From Pseudoxanthomonas sp. X-1 (GTDB lineage: Bacteria > Pseudomonadota > Gammaproteobacteria > Xanthomonadales > Xanthomonadaceae): a stretch of DNA of 64,000 bases. Below the pieces are notes generated by a model. It saw only the letters and a list, made by a program, of their open reading frames with translations, was not told the DNA's origin and ran no database searches. The translations under genes were made by a program, and so were the position numbers. The DNA lies in contig NZ_CP083376.1 in the NCBI RefSeq assembly GCF_020042665.1, positions 1,400,001-1,464,000 on the forward strand, read 5' to 3'. Positions 1-9,771 of this stretch are shown piece after piece. Positions within the stretch are counted from its first letter, which is position 1, and each line of letters opens with the position of its first letter.

Positions 1-669
1 CAGGCGCTCGCGCAGCGCGGACGCGCCGCGCTGCCATTCCGGCGCACCGTAGAACGCGGCTTCCTGCGCGGCGTGGTCGTCCGTGATGGTCAAGGCCATC
101 AACTGTTCCAGCGTGACGCCACCCGCACGGTAGTCGTCCAGCAGGCGCGCCGAGACGTTGGCGAGCTTCAGGCGGCGCTGCACCACCAGCGGGGACACGC
201 CGAAGTCGGCGGCAATGTCTTCGATGGGGCGGCCTTCCTTCACCAGCGCGGCGAACGCCTCGAACTGGTCGGCGGGGTGCATCTGCTCGCGCAGCAGGTT
301 TTCCGCGAGGCTGACGGTACGCGCCGAGGCATCGGGCACCAACAGGCACGGCACTTCGTAGTCGGCGGGGATGCGCTTCTTCTTCGCCAGCAGCTTCAAC
401 GCGGTCAGGCGGCGGTCGCCGGCAACGACTTCGTACTGCTCGCCATCGGCGGCGAGGATGACGATGAGGTTTTGCAGCAGGCCGACGCGGGAAATGCTCG
501 CGGCTAGTTCGGGGATGGACAGGCGCGGCGTCCTGCGCGCGTTGCGCTTGGAGCGGCGCGGCTGCAACTGCGAGAGCGGAACCAAGATCAGATTCTTGGT
601 CGGGTCGGCGGCTTCCAGCGGCGCGGCGGTTTCGATGGCGATGACTTCGGTTTTGAGTACGGCGTTCAT
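1..669 (-). CDS. ParB/RepB/Spo0J-family partition-like protein, C-terminus cut off by window edge
   Basis: The reading frame is open from an ATG at 669 to the window edge, giving 223 N-terminal residues without a stop. A good ribosome binding site (AGGAG, 8 bases before the ATG) supports the start. The protein shows the ParB nuclease-fold boxes: VVAGDRRLTALK (about residues 78-89) and the ENLLREQMHPADQFEAF stretch (about 120-136). These are followed by a helix-turn-helix (IEDIAADFGVSPLVVQRRL). Chromosomal and plasmid ParB proteins bind parS sites and act with ParA. Copies in integrative elements, often beside DUF932, probably work in maintenance or regulation. No parA is visible here. The family call is firm; the exact role is inference. 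Confidence 0.88.
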   Translation of the reverse strand, partial: MNAVLKTEVIAIETAAPLEAADPTKNLILVPLSQLQPRRSKRNARRTPRLSIPELAASISRVGLLQNLIVILAADGEQYEVVAGDRRLTALKLLAKKKRIPADYEVPCLLVPDASARTVSLAENLLREQMHPADQFEAFAALVKEGRPIEDIAADFGVSPLVVQRRLKLANVSARLLDDYRAGGVTLEQLMALTITDDHAAQEAAFYGAPEWQRGASALRERL

Positions 670-747
670 GGTGATAACTCCTAGCGGTTGGGATGCAGCA
701 GCGAGAGAAGCGGCAAGGGCTGCTGCCCGCCCCTGCCGCTGTGGGGT

Positions 748-1575
748 TCAGGCTTTCAACTGGCGCAGGCCCTCGGCCAGCAGCCACAGGGCGCGGTTCA
801 GGCGCAGGTCTTGGTCGATGCCGTGCACGGGGCGGGTGGTCTGGCGGCGACCGTTGGCGCTGCGACCGTGCAAGCCGCCGCGCAAGAGGTTTTCCTGCGT
901 GCGGTTGAACACGCTCCACAGGTCGCGGCGGTCGTCGTCGAGACGGCGCGGCGCGAGCACCTGCGTTTCGGTGATGGGTGCGGGCTTGTCGGGGGCGTCG
1001 TACTTCAGCGCCAGCGCGGCACGCGCGAACACTTCGGCTTCGCCGGTGTCCAGCGTGACGGCCTGCATGGCATCGCGGGATTCCTGCGCGCGGTCGAAGC
1101 CGTGCAGCACTTCGTATGCGCCTTCGATGACGTGCGCGGCTACGTCGCCCTTGTGCGGCACGCGCACGTCGGCCACGGTGTCACCGCATACCAGTCCGTT
1201 CTTGCAAACGAACCGGAACATGCCGGCGAGCATTTGGTAGCTGCTCGTTCCGTCATGGGAGTTCAGCAGGATGATTTCGTTGGCCTCGCGGCCGTTGATC
1301 TGGCTGGCGTGGCGCAGCCGGATCATGTGCTTGGTGTAGTCGCGGCGGTCGTCCTGCCGCACGCGGGTCTGCGTCACCATGAAAGGCTCGAAGCCTTCGC
1401 TGCGGAGTTCGCGCAGCACGGTGGCAGTGGGGATGTAGCTGTACCGTTCCGAGCGGCTTTCGTGCGGGGCGTCCGCGAAGATGGACGGGGCTACGGCGCG
1501 GATTTGGTCATCCGACAAGGGATGTTCCGAGCGCAGCACCGGGGAGCGGGATGCGAAGCGGGAAGCAAGTTGCAT
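748..1575 (-). CDS. DUF932 domain protein (phage/plasmid-like, YfjQ-type)
   Basis: A 275-residue protein starting MQLASRFASRSPVLRSEHPL. The ATG at 1575 is preceded by AGGAGAA at good spacing, so it is preferred over an earlier in-frame start at 1617. The sequence has the DUF932 pattern: the SYIPTATVLRELRSEGF segment, the (K)HMIRLRHA segment, and FRFVCKNGLVCGDTVADVRVPHKG. DUF932 proteins are common on conjugative elements and prophage-like islands. Their biochemical function is not established. It lies 78 bases upstream of the ParB-like gene in the same direction, so the two are probably co-transcribed island backbone genes. Confidence 0.85.
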   Translation of the reverse strand: MQLASRFASRSPVLRSEHPLSDDQIRAVAPSIFADAPHESRSERYSYIPTATVLRELRSEGFEPFMVTQTRVRQDDRRDYTKHMIRLRHASQINGREANEIILLNSHDGTSSYQMLAGMFRFVCKNGLVCGDTVADVRVPHKGDVAAHVIEGAYEVLHGFDRAQESRDAMQAVTLDTGEAEVFARAALALKYDAPDKPAPITETQVLAPRRLDDDRRDLWSVFNRTQENLLRGGLHGRSANGRRQTTRPVHGIDQDLRLNRALWLLAEGLRQLKA

Positions 1576-2106
1576 GGTCGTTCTCCTGACAAGGGTTGCT
1601 GTCGAAAAAGCCACCACCGGATTCCTAGATTCGGAGCCCGCCTTTCGGCTTCTCCGGTGGGGTCGGCGCGGAGACCTGGGCCGGCCTCGTTGCCACCGTC
1701 TTTCCTGAGTTCATCGCCCGCGACGGTCAGGAGCGCGCGGACGGGGGCCGTCAAGGAGACAAGCGCAGGGTTGGTGCGGCCCGCAGGCGCAGCCGAGGAC
1801 ACGGCCCTGCGCGCCTTGACGGCACACGGCCGCGGGCTACAGTCGCGGACAAGGTGATGAAGTCAGGAAAGGCGGATCGACAGGCGACGGCCGCTACGTT
1901 GGCGCAGACACCACGCAAGCGAAGCGCGCAGGCCCGGATCTCGGAGCCGGGCCGAAGGCCGCGCCGGCGCAGCCGGGGCGGCGGCATTGCAGGGGCGCCA
2001 AGCGCAGCGCGGCGGGGATAGCCCGCAGGGCTTTCCCCTGGAGTGCAAGCGCAGCGCGCAGCGCCGAAGGCGCGAAAGCATCGACATCAGACGCAGCAAA
2101 AAGAAA
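1576..2106. other. Island intergenic region without a supported gene
   Basis: About 530 bases between the DUF932 start and the left end of the ISL3 transposon. Short overlapping frames exist on both strands, but none has a recognisable protein or ribosome binding site. The stretch 1890-2080 is rich in repeated GCGCAGCGC/GAAGGCGC-like words, typical of accessory-element spacers. It probably contains the promoter of the leftward DUF932-parB unit, but I see no convincing -35/-10 pair. Confidence 0.5.
2099..2106. repeat. Left target-site duplication of the ISL3 mercury transposon (AAAAGAAA)
   Basis: The eight bases AAAAGAAA lie immediately outside the left inverted repeat and are repeated exactly at 6728-6735, outside the right one. 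An 8-bp duplication is the usual size for ISL3-family elements. Exact identity supports a real, fairly recent insertion rather than chance. Confidence 0.9.
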
Positions 2107-2129
2107 GGGTATCCGGATTTTAGTGTGGG
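2107..2129 (+). repeat. Left terminal inverted repeat of the ISL3 mer transposon
   Basis: It begins GGGTATCCGGA and ends GTGTGGG. Compared with the reverse complement of 6705-6727 it differs at only three internal positions (12, 14 and 16). It abuts the AAAAGAAA duplication on its outer side. Confidence 0.9.
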
Positions 2130-2208
2130 AAGACCGCACTAGCCCTTCTTGTCTGACAGCTCTCGTTCGGTAGGTTTCTGGTATCGCAAGGCTTACGCGC
2201 TTTTAGCC

Positions 2209-2220
2209 TTCAGTGTGGGC
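2209..2220 (+). repeat. Left subterminal copy of a GTGTGGG-containing repeat
   Basis: TTCAGTGTGGGC here is matched by an inverted TTCAGTGTGGGT at 6601-6612, 11 of 12 bases. Both lie a little over 100 bases inside the two element ends, and both share the GTGTGGG core of the terminal repeats. They may be secondary transposase-binding sites; this is inference. Confidence 0.6.
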
Positions 2221-2286
2221 TTTGTCTGGCGCATGTCGGTGCAAGGAAACAATCAGTGGCAGGTCACCTTGCCCCCGGCTCGAACT

Positions 2287-2324
2287 GGGGTTTGAGGCGC
2301 AGTGGAACGGAAAACCGGGTTAAG
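2287..2324 (+). repeat. Possible relic of a Tn21/Tn501-type 38-bp terminal repeat beside merR
   Basis: This stretch is exactly 38 bases long, starting GGGG and ending TAAG, with GCAG and CGGAAAA inside. It lies 8 bases beyond the merR stop codon, with GGGG pointing outward. Tn501/Tn21-type mercury transposons have 38-bp ends of that form directly outside merR. The match to the remembered consensus is only partial, so this may be chance. If real, it marks where the mer genes came from before capture by the ISL3 element. Confidence 0.35.
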
Positions 2325-2332
2325 CCACGCGC

Positions 2333-2740
2333 CTAGCTCCCGTGCAGAGAATCGATCAGCGGGCACGACACAGTGCCTCGCTGCGCATGGCACTCGTTGA
2401 CCAACCGTGACAGCACCGCTTCGATTCGCGTCAGGTCCGCCATCTTGGTGCGCACGTCGGTGAGCTGGAGCGCAGCCAGCTCGGCGGCTTCGCTGCAGTG
2501 AGTGCCGTCCTCAAGCTGTAGGAGTTGGCCGACTTCGTCCAGGTTGAACCCCAGCCGCTGGGCGGATTTCACGAAACGCACCCGCGCCACGTCCGCCGAT
2601 CCGTAGCGGCGAATACTGCCGACGGGCCGACCTGGTTCTGGCAATAACCCCTTGCGCTGATAGAACCGGATGGTCTCCACGTTGACCCCAGCGGCCTTGG
2701 CGAAAGCCCCGATGGTCAGTGTTTGCGGATCGTTCACCAT
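2333..2740 (-). CDS. merR: Mercury-responsive transcriptional regulator MerR
   Basis: A 135-residue MerR-family protein. Its N-terminal winged helix-turn-helix ([26 protein letters not shown]) binds the mer operator, and a long dimerisation helix follows. The three Hg(II)-binding cysteines of true mercury MerR proteins are all present: Cys82 (THCSEA), Cys117 (NECHA) and Cys126 (VSCPL). Family members repress the structural operon without metal and, on binding mercury, untwist the promoter to activate it. It is divergent from merT, with its start only five bases from the merT -35 element, so it also controls itself. The length is normal for the family. Confidence 0.97.
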   Translation of the reverse strand: MVNDPQTLTIGAFAKAAGVNVETIRFYQRKGLLPEPGRPVGSIRRYGSADVARVRFVKSAQRLGFNLDEVGQLLQLEDGTHCSEAAELAALQLTDVRTKMADLTRIEAVLSRLVNECHAQRGTVSCPLIDSLHGS

Positions 2741-2745
2741 CGCGC

Positions 2746-2776
2746 TTGACTCCGTACTTGACTACGGAAGTAACCT
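2746..2776 (+). promoter_or_regulatory. mer promoter-operator (merTPA) with 19-bp spacer
   Basis: TTGACT (2746-2751) and TAACCT (2771-2776) are separated by 19 bases, the over-long spacer that MerR-type activators correct by DNA distortion. Within the spacer is the dyad CCGTA-N6-TACGG, the classical MerR operator. This matches the known mer promoter architecture closely and predicts mercury-induced transcription. Confidence 0.93.
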
Positions 2777-2814
2777 TAGCGCATCACGCAACGTCTCGGA
2801 AGGAGATCCCTCAC

Positions 2815-3165
2815 ATGGCAGACCCCAGCAACGGCCGCGGTGCACTGGCCGCCGGTGGCCTCGCCGCCATCCTCGCCTCGACCTGCTGCCTCGGTCCGCT
2901 GGTGCTGATCACGCTGGGTTTCTCCGGCGCCTGGATCGGCAACTTGACCGCGCTGGAACCGTACCGGCCGATCTTCATTGGCGTGGCGCTCGTGGCGCTG
3001 TTCTTCGCGTGGCGTCGCATCTTCCGGCCGGCTCGCGCCTGCGCGCCGGACGACGCATGCGCCGTGCCCCAGGTGCGGACGGCCTACAAGGTGATCTTCT
3101 GGATCGTCACCGCCCTGGTGCTGATCGCGCTCGTGTTCCCCTACCTCATGCCCCTGTTCTACTGA
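2815..3165 (+). CDS. merT: Mercuric ion transporter MerT
   Basis: A 116-residue inner-membrane protein, the usual MerT size. The ATG at 2815 follows AAGGAGAT; an in-frame ATG upstream at 2719 lies across the promoter and is rejected. Three hydrophobic segments are visible. The first contains the adjacent pair Cys24-Cys25 (STCCLGPL), and a cytoplasmic loop carries Cys76 and Cys82 (CAPDDAC). These pairs pass Hg(II) from MerP across the membrane to MerA. It is the first structural gene of the operon, 12 bases upstream of merP. Confidence 0.96.
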   Translation: MADPSNGRGALAAGGLAAILASTCCLGPLVLITLGFSGAWIGNLTALEPYRPIFIGVALVALFFAWRRIFRPARACAPDDACAVPQVRTAYKVIFWIVTALVLIALVFPYLMPLFY

Positions 3166-3177
3166 AAGGAGATTGCC

Positions 3178-5161
<1,984 letters not shown>

Positions 5162-5243
5162 TGGCTGGGCCTCTTACCTATGCTTCATCGGCTGAATCAC
5201 AAATTCAGGCTGAAGCGCCGCCTCTTGCACAATGGGCTGAGGA

Positions 5244-6584
5244 CTATTCGAAATACCCCTCTTCGAGTAGCCGCGCCAGCGTCGGGAGATAGGGGCCGTA
5301 CTCGACCACGCGCGTGATCTTCTTCTTGCGCGTTGCCGCCGTGGTCATCCGCTGGAACACGAAGTCCGTGGTCATTGGGTCGTCGTCATCGACCAACACG
5401 GTTTCGATAACCGAGCCATCCTTGCGCGCCTTCTTGTCGTAGAGCATGCGCGCCCGAAGCACCTCGAAGCTGTAACCCCTGCCCATGCGGTTCATGTCTT
5501 TGGCCACTCGGTTGACTGACTCAGTATAGGCATTGGTAATCGGCTGCTCGAAGTAGGCGAAGATTTCGTCGTGCCAGTTGTGCACGGCGGTGGTCAGGTC
5601 CTTGAACGTGGCCGCCAATTCGGTCGGAATATTGGCCTGCCACTTCGCGCAGGCGGCTTCTGCTGCTGGGCGGGTCTTCTGATCCCAGATCGACAGAAAT
5701 CCTTCCTTGAGCGCGTGGGCTTCGCTTAGGAGCGGGAACTGTTGGAACCATTCCCGCATCCGGTCCATATCTCTCCCTGTCAGGTCGTGCTGCCGCTTGA
5801 GCAGCAGGAACCGCTCGTCCTTGAGTTTGAGGCGCTGCCGGGTGGACAAATCCTTGCGAATGCGCTTGCGCAGCTTCTCCAGCGCGTCGTTCGCCATGCG
5901 CTGGATATGGAATCGATCGACCACGATCCGGGCCTGTGGCAGCGTGGCGCGCACCACCTGCCGATAAACGTGGTACATGTCCATCGCCACCCACTCGACC
6001 GAGTCCTTGTCCCGCAGGTCGCGGAAATAGGGCATCAACTCGGCTTTGGCCCGGCTGGGGCGGATATCGAACACGGTCTTGCGCTCGACGTTGGTGATCA
6101 TGGCCCGGTACTGGCCGATGATCTTGAGCTCGTCGATACCCAGCACCCGCGGCGTCCGGAACTGGGTCTTGGCCTCGACCTCCTCGATGAAATCGTCGAA
6201 GACGTGGCGGACCGTCTTTTCGTCCACGGCTACTTCCCGGGCAAGGGCCGCAAAGGTCTTGGAGAAGGACTGGTCGCGGATATAACGCACCAGACGCGCC
6301 GTGGCTTGGCGTTTTCCATCAAGGTCCGCCACAGGCTCAAACAAGGTCTTGGTGCAGCTTGTACAGCGATAGCGACGGCGCTGGATGAAGATCACGACGG
6401 GTTTGCCGTGCGTCGGTGTGTCCTGAAACGACTGTTCCTGTGAGCCGTGACCATGCAGGCGTCCGGTCTTGCACAGCGGGCAGGTCACCCACTGATTGAC
6501 GCCTTCGGCCTTGACGACGTAACTGTCCTCGCTGGTCAGGATTTCAAGCGTCTTCAGGCTTCGCAGCTGGAGAAAGTCCGTCAC
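5244..6584 (-). CDS. tnpA: ISL3-family transposase
   Basis: A full-length 446-residue transposase. The N-terminus has a zinc-ribbon-like set of cysteines (CPLC at 35-38, CTSC at 74-77) and a helix-turn-helix region (about 95-135). The catalytic core has GIDELK (Asp151), MDMYH (Asp202), DRFH (Asp223) and TNAYTESVN (Glu355), the pattern of ISL3 DDE transposases. The stop is 82 bases from the merA stop, so the genes converge. Nothing suggests decay. It is bracketed with mer by one pair of inverted repeats, so it probably mobilises the whole unit. Confidence 0.95.
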   Translation of the reverse strand: MTDFLQLRSLKTLEILTSEDSYVVKAEGVNQWVTCPLCKTGRLHGHGSQEQSFQDTPTHGKPVVIFIQRRRYRCTSCTKTLFEPVADLDGKRQATARLVRYIRDQSFSKTFAALAREVAVDEKTVRHVFDDFIEEVEAKTQFRTPRVLGIDELKIIGQYRAMITNVERKTVFDIRPSRAKAELMPYFRDLRDKDSVEWVAMDMYHVYRQVVRATLPQARIVVDRFHIQRMANDALEKLRKRIRKDLSTRQRLKLKDERFLLLKRQHDLTGRDMDRMREWFQQFPLLSEAHALKEGFLSIWDQKTRPAAEAACAKWQANIPTELAATFKDLTTAVHNWHDEIFAYFEQPITNAYTESVNRVAKDMNRMGRGYSFEVLRARMLYDKKARKDGSVIETVLVDDDDPMTTDFVFQRMTTAATRKKKITRVVEYGPYLPTLARLLEEGYFE

Positions 6585-6600
6585 TCAGCACCTTGGGCGA

Positions 6601-6612
6601 ACCCACACTGAA
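6601..6612 (-). repeat. Right subterminal copy of the GTGTGGG-containing repeat
   Basis: Read on the minus strand this is TTCAGTGTGGGT, the inverted partner of 2209-2220. It lies just downstream of the transposase -10 element and upstream of its start codon. Transposase binding here could repress its own gene; this is inference. Confidence 0.55.
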
Positions 6613-6623
6613 ATCCGACTTTT

Positions 6624-6651
6624 ACTCTAGCACATCCGCTCAGCCGTCCAA
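6624..6651 (-). promoter_or_regulatory. Probable transposase promoter
   Basis: On the minus strand TTGGAC (6651-6646) and TAGAGT (6629-6624) are separated by 16 bases. They lie about 40-70 bases upstream of the transposase ATG at 6584. Spacing and sequence fit a moderate sigma-70 promoter. Confidence 0.55.
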
Positions 6652-6704
6652 CACCAAAATCCATTCTTTGAAAGTGATAGCTACAAAGACCTAAGGAGCC
6701 AGAA

Positions 6705-6727
6705 CCCACACCAGATTCCGGATACCC
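6705..6727 (-). repeat. Right terminal inverted repeat of the ISL3 mer transposon
   Basis: The reverse complement starts GGGTATCCGGA and ends GTGTGGG, matching the left end at 20 of 23 positions. It is directly followed by the AAAAGAAA target duplication. Confidence 0.9.
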
Positions 6728-6735
6728 AAAAGAAA
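6728..6735. repeat. Right target-site duplication (AAAAGAAA)
   Basis: Exact copy of 2099-2106. On the minus strand it reads TTTCTTTT and doubles as the U-tract of the terminator at 6736-6763. Confidence 0.9.
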
Positions 6736-6763
6736 GGCGCGTCGCCCCGAAGGACGATGCGCC
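6728..6763 (-). terminator. Rho-independent terminator, target of the transposon insertion
   Basis: A 9-bp stem (6736-6744 with 6755-6763, one G-T pair) with a 10-base loop is followed on the minus strand by TTTCTTTT. It ends transcription of the leftward gene stopping at 6781. The transposon inserted at the end of this T-tract and duplicated it. Confidence 0.75.
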
Positions 6764-6780
6764 GGGTTGTCGGCGTGCGA

Positions 6781-7176
6781 TCAGTTCGCCGCCGGTGCAA
6801 CCATCGACTGCAACTGCTCAATGACGCCGGGTTCGACGAACACGCACGGCTGGTTGGCTGCGATCGGCAAGTTGAACACGCGAGCGAACACCTCGCGTTT
6901 CAGGTGCGCCAGGCGACCCGTGCGATATGCCTGTTCGGGCTTTACGTTCGCACCGCCCGCCGGCGAGCCGCTGCGCTGCGGATCGCATTCGATGAGTGCG
7001 ACAAAGCCATCGTCGGACAGCTTCTGGTGTTCGGCGCACAGGCCCCAGCCGGTGGCCGTGTGGTGCTCCATGCTCGCGCGCAGGCGGCGATCCAGCAGGA
7101 TGGCGCCGGTGTCGAAGCGAACGCCGCAGACAAGGCAAACGTGTTGTTCAAGGGAAACGTGCGATTTGTCGTTCAT
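6781..7176 (-). CDS. Island protein of unknown function with a CxxC zinc-ribbon-like N-terminus
   Basis: A 131-residue protein starting MNDKSHVSLEQHVCLVC. The ATG at 7176 has GGAGAT upstream; an earlier in-frame start at 7335 is less likely. Cys14-x2-Cys17 and a later LCAEH (Cys and His) could bind a metal, and the middle is acidic and polar. I do not recognise a named family. Its place between the integrase-nuclease pair and the DUF932/ParB genes suggests an accessory gene of the mobile element. The terminator just downstream supports a real transcription unit. Confidence 0.7.
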   Translation of the reverse strand: MNDKSHVSLEQHVCLVCGVRFDTGAILLDRRLRASMEHHTATGWGLCAEHQKLSDDGFVALIECDPQRSGSPAGGANVKPEQAYRTGRLAHLKREVFARVFNLPIAANQPCVFVEPGVIEQLQSMVAPAAN

Positions 7177-7507
7177 GACGATCTCCGGTTGCACGGGCGG
7201 AATTGCCCGGAACCGTCGCCAGCACGGCGCAGCGCAAGCAGTCAGGGGGCAAAGCCGGCCGCCAGGACGCCAGCGCGCTATACGCGCGCAGCCCTTGACG
7301 GCGAGAACGCCGTGGTACGGTGAAGGGAACAGCAAGACCGCCTACACCCCGCCCAATGCACATACCCGCCTTTGGCAAGCGGAGCGTGCAGGCCCACGAG
7401 GGCCGAAGGCGTCAGGGGTCAAAGCCGGATGGCCGCGATTCGGCACGAAGCGCGGGGCGCAGCCCGCGAACCCGACGGCGGCACGCCAGGACGCACGGAT
7501 GCTGCTG
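7177..7507. other. Island intergenic region with a short direct repeat
   Basis: No supported gene. It contains an 18-base direct repeat, GTCAGGGGGCAAAGCCGG (7241-7258) and GTCAGGGGTCAAAGCCGG (7411-7428), 17 of 18 identical and 170 bases apart. This may be a binding site for the element's own proteins or a duplication trace. The promoter of the leftward 131-residue gene must lie here, but none stands out. Confidence 0.5.
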
Positions 7508-8575
7508 TCAGGACTTCTCGCTAGGCTCCCGCTGCTCGATCTGCAACCGCGCCCGCTCGGTCGCCTGCTGCAACTTCTCGCCCAGCACCGCACGCGGCGG
7601 CAAGCTGGTCAGGTACTCGGCAACATGGATGCCCGACTTGTCCAGTTCCAGCAATTCGATCTGCTCGCGCTTCTTGCCGGTGCAGAGAATGATCCCCAGC
7701 GGCGAGGCTTCTTCCGGCTCGCGCTCGTGCTTGTCCAGCCAGCGCAGGTAAAGCTCCATCTGCCCCTTGTAGGCTGCCTTGAACTCGCCGATCTTCAACT
7801 CCACCGCCACCAGCCGCCGCAGCTTGCGGTTGTAGAACAGCAGGTCAAGGTGGAAATCCTCGTCGTCGATCTGGATGCGCTTCTGCCGGGCCACGAAGCT
7901 GAAACCGGCGCCCAGCTCCAGCAAGAACGACTCCATTTCGCGGATGATCGCCGCCTCCAGATCGCCTTCCTGCCAGGTGTCCCGCAATCCCAGGAAGTCG
8001 AGGATGTACGGGTCGCGCATGACCAGGGCGGGCGACATGCGCTGCGCATCGCGCATCGTGGCCAGCTCCTTCGCGATCGTCTCGCCCGGCTTCTTGGATA
8101 GGGCCGTGCGTTCGTATAGCATCGAGTCGATGCGCTCGCGCAGCGTCCGCACGCTCCAGCGTTCGGCGCCTGCCATCTGCGCGTAGTAGTCCCGCTGGAG
8201 CGGGTCTTTCAGCGGGATGAGGGCGATGAAATGCGTCCAGCTCAATTGTCGTATCAGTGATACGACAATCTGCTCGTCGGGAAAGGTGGCGGCGAACTGC
8301 ACCATACGGCGCAGGTTCTTGACCCCGAAACTGCTGCCGTATTCCTTCACCAACTGCGCCGCCAAGGTCAACACGACTTCCTCGCCGTAGTCGGCCCGCC
8401 GGCCCTCCAAGACTTGCGTGTGGATGCGCTGGCCGATGCGCCAGTAGAGCATCGTCAACTCGCTATTCACCGTCGAAGCGGCGCGCTGCCGCGCCGCCTC
8501 GATCAGTGTCCGAATGTCACTCAGCAATGCCGACGGCACTGCGGACGATGCCACGGATGACCGGCGCCCGTTCAT
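7508..8575 (-). CDS. YhcG/DUF1016-family PD-(D/E)XK nuclease
   Basis: A 355-residue protein. The N-terminal DUF1016 domain runs from about residue 15 to 170 (SDIRTLIEAARQRAASTVNSEL, YWRIGQRI, the FGVKNLRRMVQFA stretch). The C-terminal nuclease fold has DFHLDLLFYNRKLRRLVAVELK, with Asp and E-x-K as probable catalytic residues, then GQMELYLRWLDK. Members are linked to mobile elements and restriction loci; the substrate is not established. The ATG at 8575 overlaps the integrase stop (ATGA), so translation is coupled. The frame continues upstream without a stop into integrase sequence, but that part is a shadow frame. Confidence 0.9.
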   Translation of the reverse strand: MNGRRSSVASSAVPSALLSDIRTLIEAARQRAASTVNSELTMLYWRIGQRIHTQVLEGRRADYGEEVVLTLAAQLVKEYGSSFGVKNLRRMVQFAATFPDEQIVVSLIRQLSWTHFIALIPLKDPLQRDYYAQMAGAERWSVRTLRERIDSMLYERTALSKKPGETIAKELATMRDAQRMSPALVMRDPYILDFLGLRDTWQEGDLEAAIIREMESFLLELGAGFSFVARQKRIQIDDEDFHLDLLFYNRKLRRLVAVELKIGEFKAAYKGQMELYLRWLDKHEREPEEASPLGIILCTGKKREQIELLELDKSGIHVAEYLTSLPPRAVLGEKLQQATERARLQIEQREPSEKS

Positions 8576-9771
8576 GCCGCCCCCTCGGCCAGCTGGCGAG
8601 CGCCCGTAATGGCTTGGCGCCGGCTCGCCACCAGCTCGGCCGCATCGCGCACCGGCTTGTCCTCGGTGTGAACGTAGTGCATGAACATCGCCACGGTTTT
8701 GTGGCCCGTCAGCTTCATGCCTACCTTGGTCGGCACGCCAGAATTGGCAATGTCGGTCGTCGAGCGATGGCGGATGCCGTGCGTGCCGACATGTGGCACA
8801 CCGGCGGCCTTGAGCACGCGCTTCCAGCCGCTGTAATGCTCGCCAAAGGTCAGGTGCTTGCTCGGGTCGTTGGGCGATGGCAGAACGTAAGGACAGCCTT
8901 CCCGACGCGGCGCTGTCGAAAGCAGCCGATAGGCTTCCGCGCTCATGGGCTTGGAAATGCCGCCGGTCTTGCTGTCGGGCCACACCACGCGCCGCTTCTC
9001 GAAATCCAGCCAGTCCCATTCGAGCGGGCAGATTTCGGAACGTCGCGCGGCGAACTCGAATTGCAGGCGGATCGCCAGCGGGATGACATAGTTTTCGAGC
9101 CCTTCCGCCTCCAGCTTCTCCAAGTGGCGGAAGATCAGTACCAGCTCGTCGTCCACGATGAGCCGGGTTTCCTTGCCAGGTGGGTACATCGGAACGTGCC
9201 GGCACGGGTTGGTGCCATCCGGTCGCAGGCCCCATACCTCTGCCATGTTGAACATCTTGCGCAGCACTCCGAAGGTGCGGTTGGCTTCGGCCGGCTTGTA
9301 GGCCAGTTTTTTCATCAGTGCCGCGATGTCGGGACGCTTTACGTCCTGCACCTTCATCCGGCCCATGATAGGGATGATGTTGCGGTTGATGACGCCCCAG
9401 TAGCCGCGCTGGGTGGTTGGCTTGTTGCGTTGCTTGGAGTAGTCCTCCATGAAGGTGTGGCAATACTCCTTCATGGTCGGTGCCTTGCGGGCGGCGGTCT
9501 TGGCCGCGCCGGGATCGCCGCCCCGGCGTACTTCGGCCAGCCAGTCCTGCGCCATGACGCGGGCCTGCTCGACGGTTAGTTCGCCGAACAGTCCCAGGGC
9601 GGGCTTGCGACGCTGGCCGGCGTTCGTACGGTACTGGAGCATGAACACCTTGCGACCCGCTGGAGTAATCTTGCAGAGGAAACCCGGCACGGCGGTATCT
9701 CGCAGTTCAACCGCCTGCGCTCGGGGCTGCGCCGCATCGACGGCGCTCTTGGTGAGTTTGATCTTTGCCAT
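8572..9771 (-). CDS. int: Tyrosine site-specific integrase
   Basis: A 399-residue recombinase. The ATG at 9771 (MAKIKLTKSAVDAAQ) follows GGAGGAG; a longer in-frame start at 9807 lacks such support. Domains in order: an N-terminal arm-binding domain (about 1-95), a SAM-like core-binding domain (about 98-185), and the catalytic domain. The catalytic residues are Arg243 (ARRSEI), His331-x2-Arg334 (HGIRH), His357 (LTGHKT) and the nucleophile Tyr366 (FMHYVH). It sits at the element's right boundary and presumably integrates and excises it. It overlaps the nuclease gene by four bases. No excisionase gene was seen. Confidence 0.95.
   Translation of the reverse strand: MAKIKLTKSAVDAAQPRAQAVELRDTAVPGFLCKITPAGRKVFMLQYRTNAGQRRKPALGLFGELTVEQARVMAQDWLAEVRRGGDPGAAKTAARKAPTMKEYCHTFMEDYSKQRNKPTTQRGYWGVINRNIIPIMGRMKVQDVKRPDIAALMKKLAYKPAEANRTFGVLRKMFNMAEVWGLRPDGTNPCRHVPMYPPGKETRLIVDDELVLIFRHLEKLEAEGLENYVIPLAIRLQFEFAARRSEICPLEWDWLDFEKRRVVWPDSKTGGISKPMSAEAYRLLSTAPRREGCPYVLPSPNDPSKHLTFGEHYSGWKRVLKAAGVPHVGTHGIRHRSTTDIANSGVPTKVGMKLTGHKTVAMFMHYVHTEDKPVRDAAELVASRRQAITGARQLAEGAA

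Noticed and set aside
1491-2139. Several 75-100 codon frames left of the transposon
   Set aside because: Overlapping frames on both strands, no ribosome binding sites, Arg/Ala-rich products without known domains.
8576-9463. N-terminal extension of the nuclease to 651 residues
   Set aside because: The extension is a shadow frame of the integrase. The ATG at 8575 overlapping the integrase stop and the start of the DUF1016 domain fix the real start.
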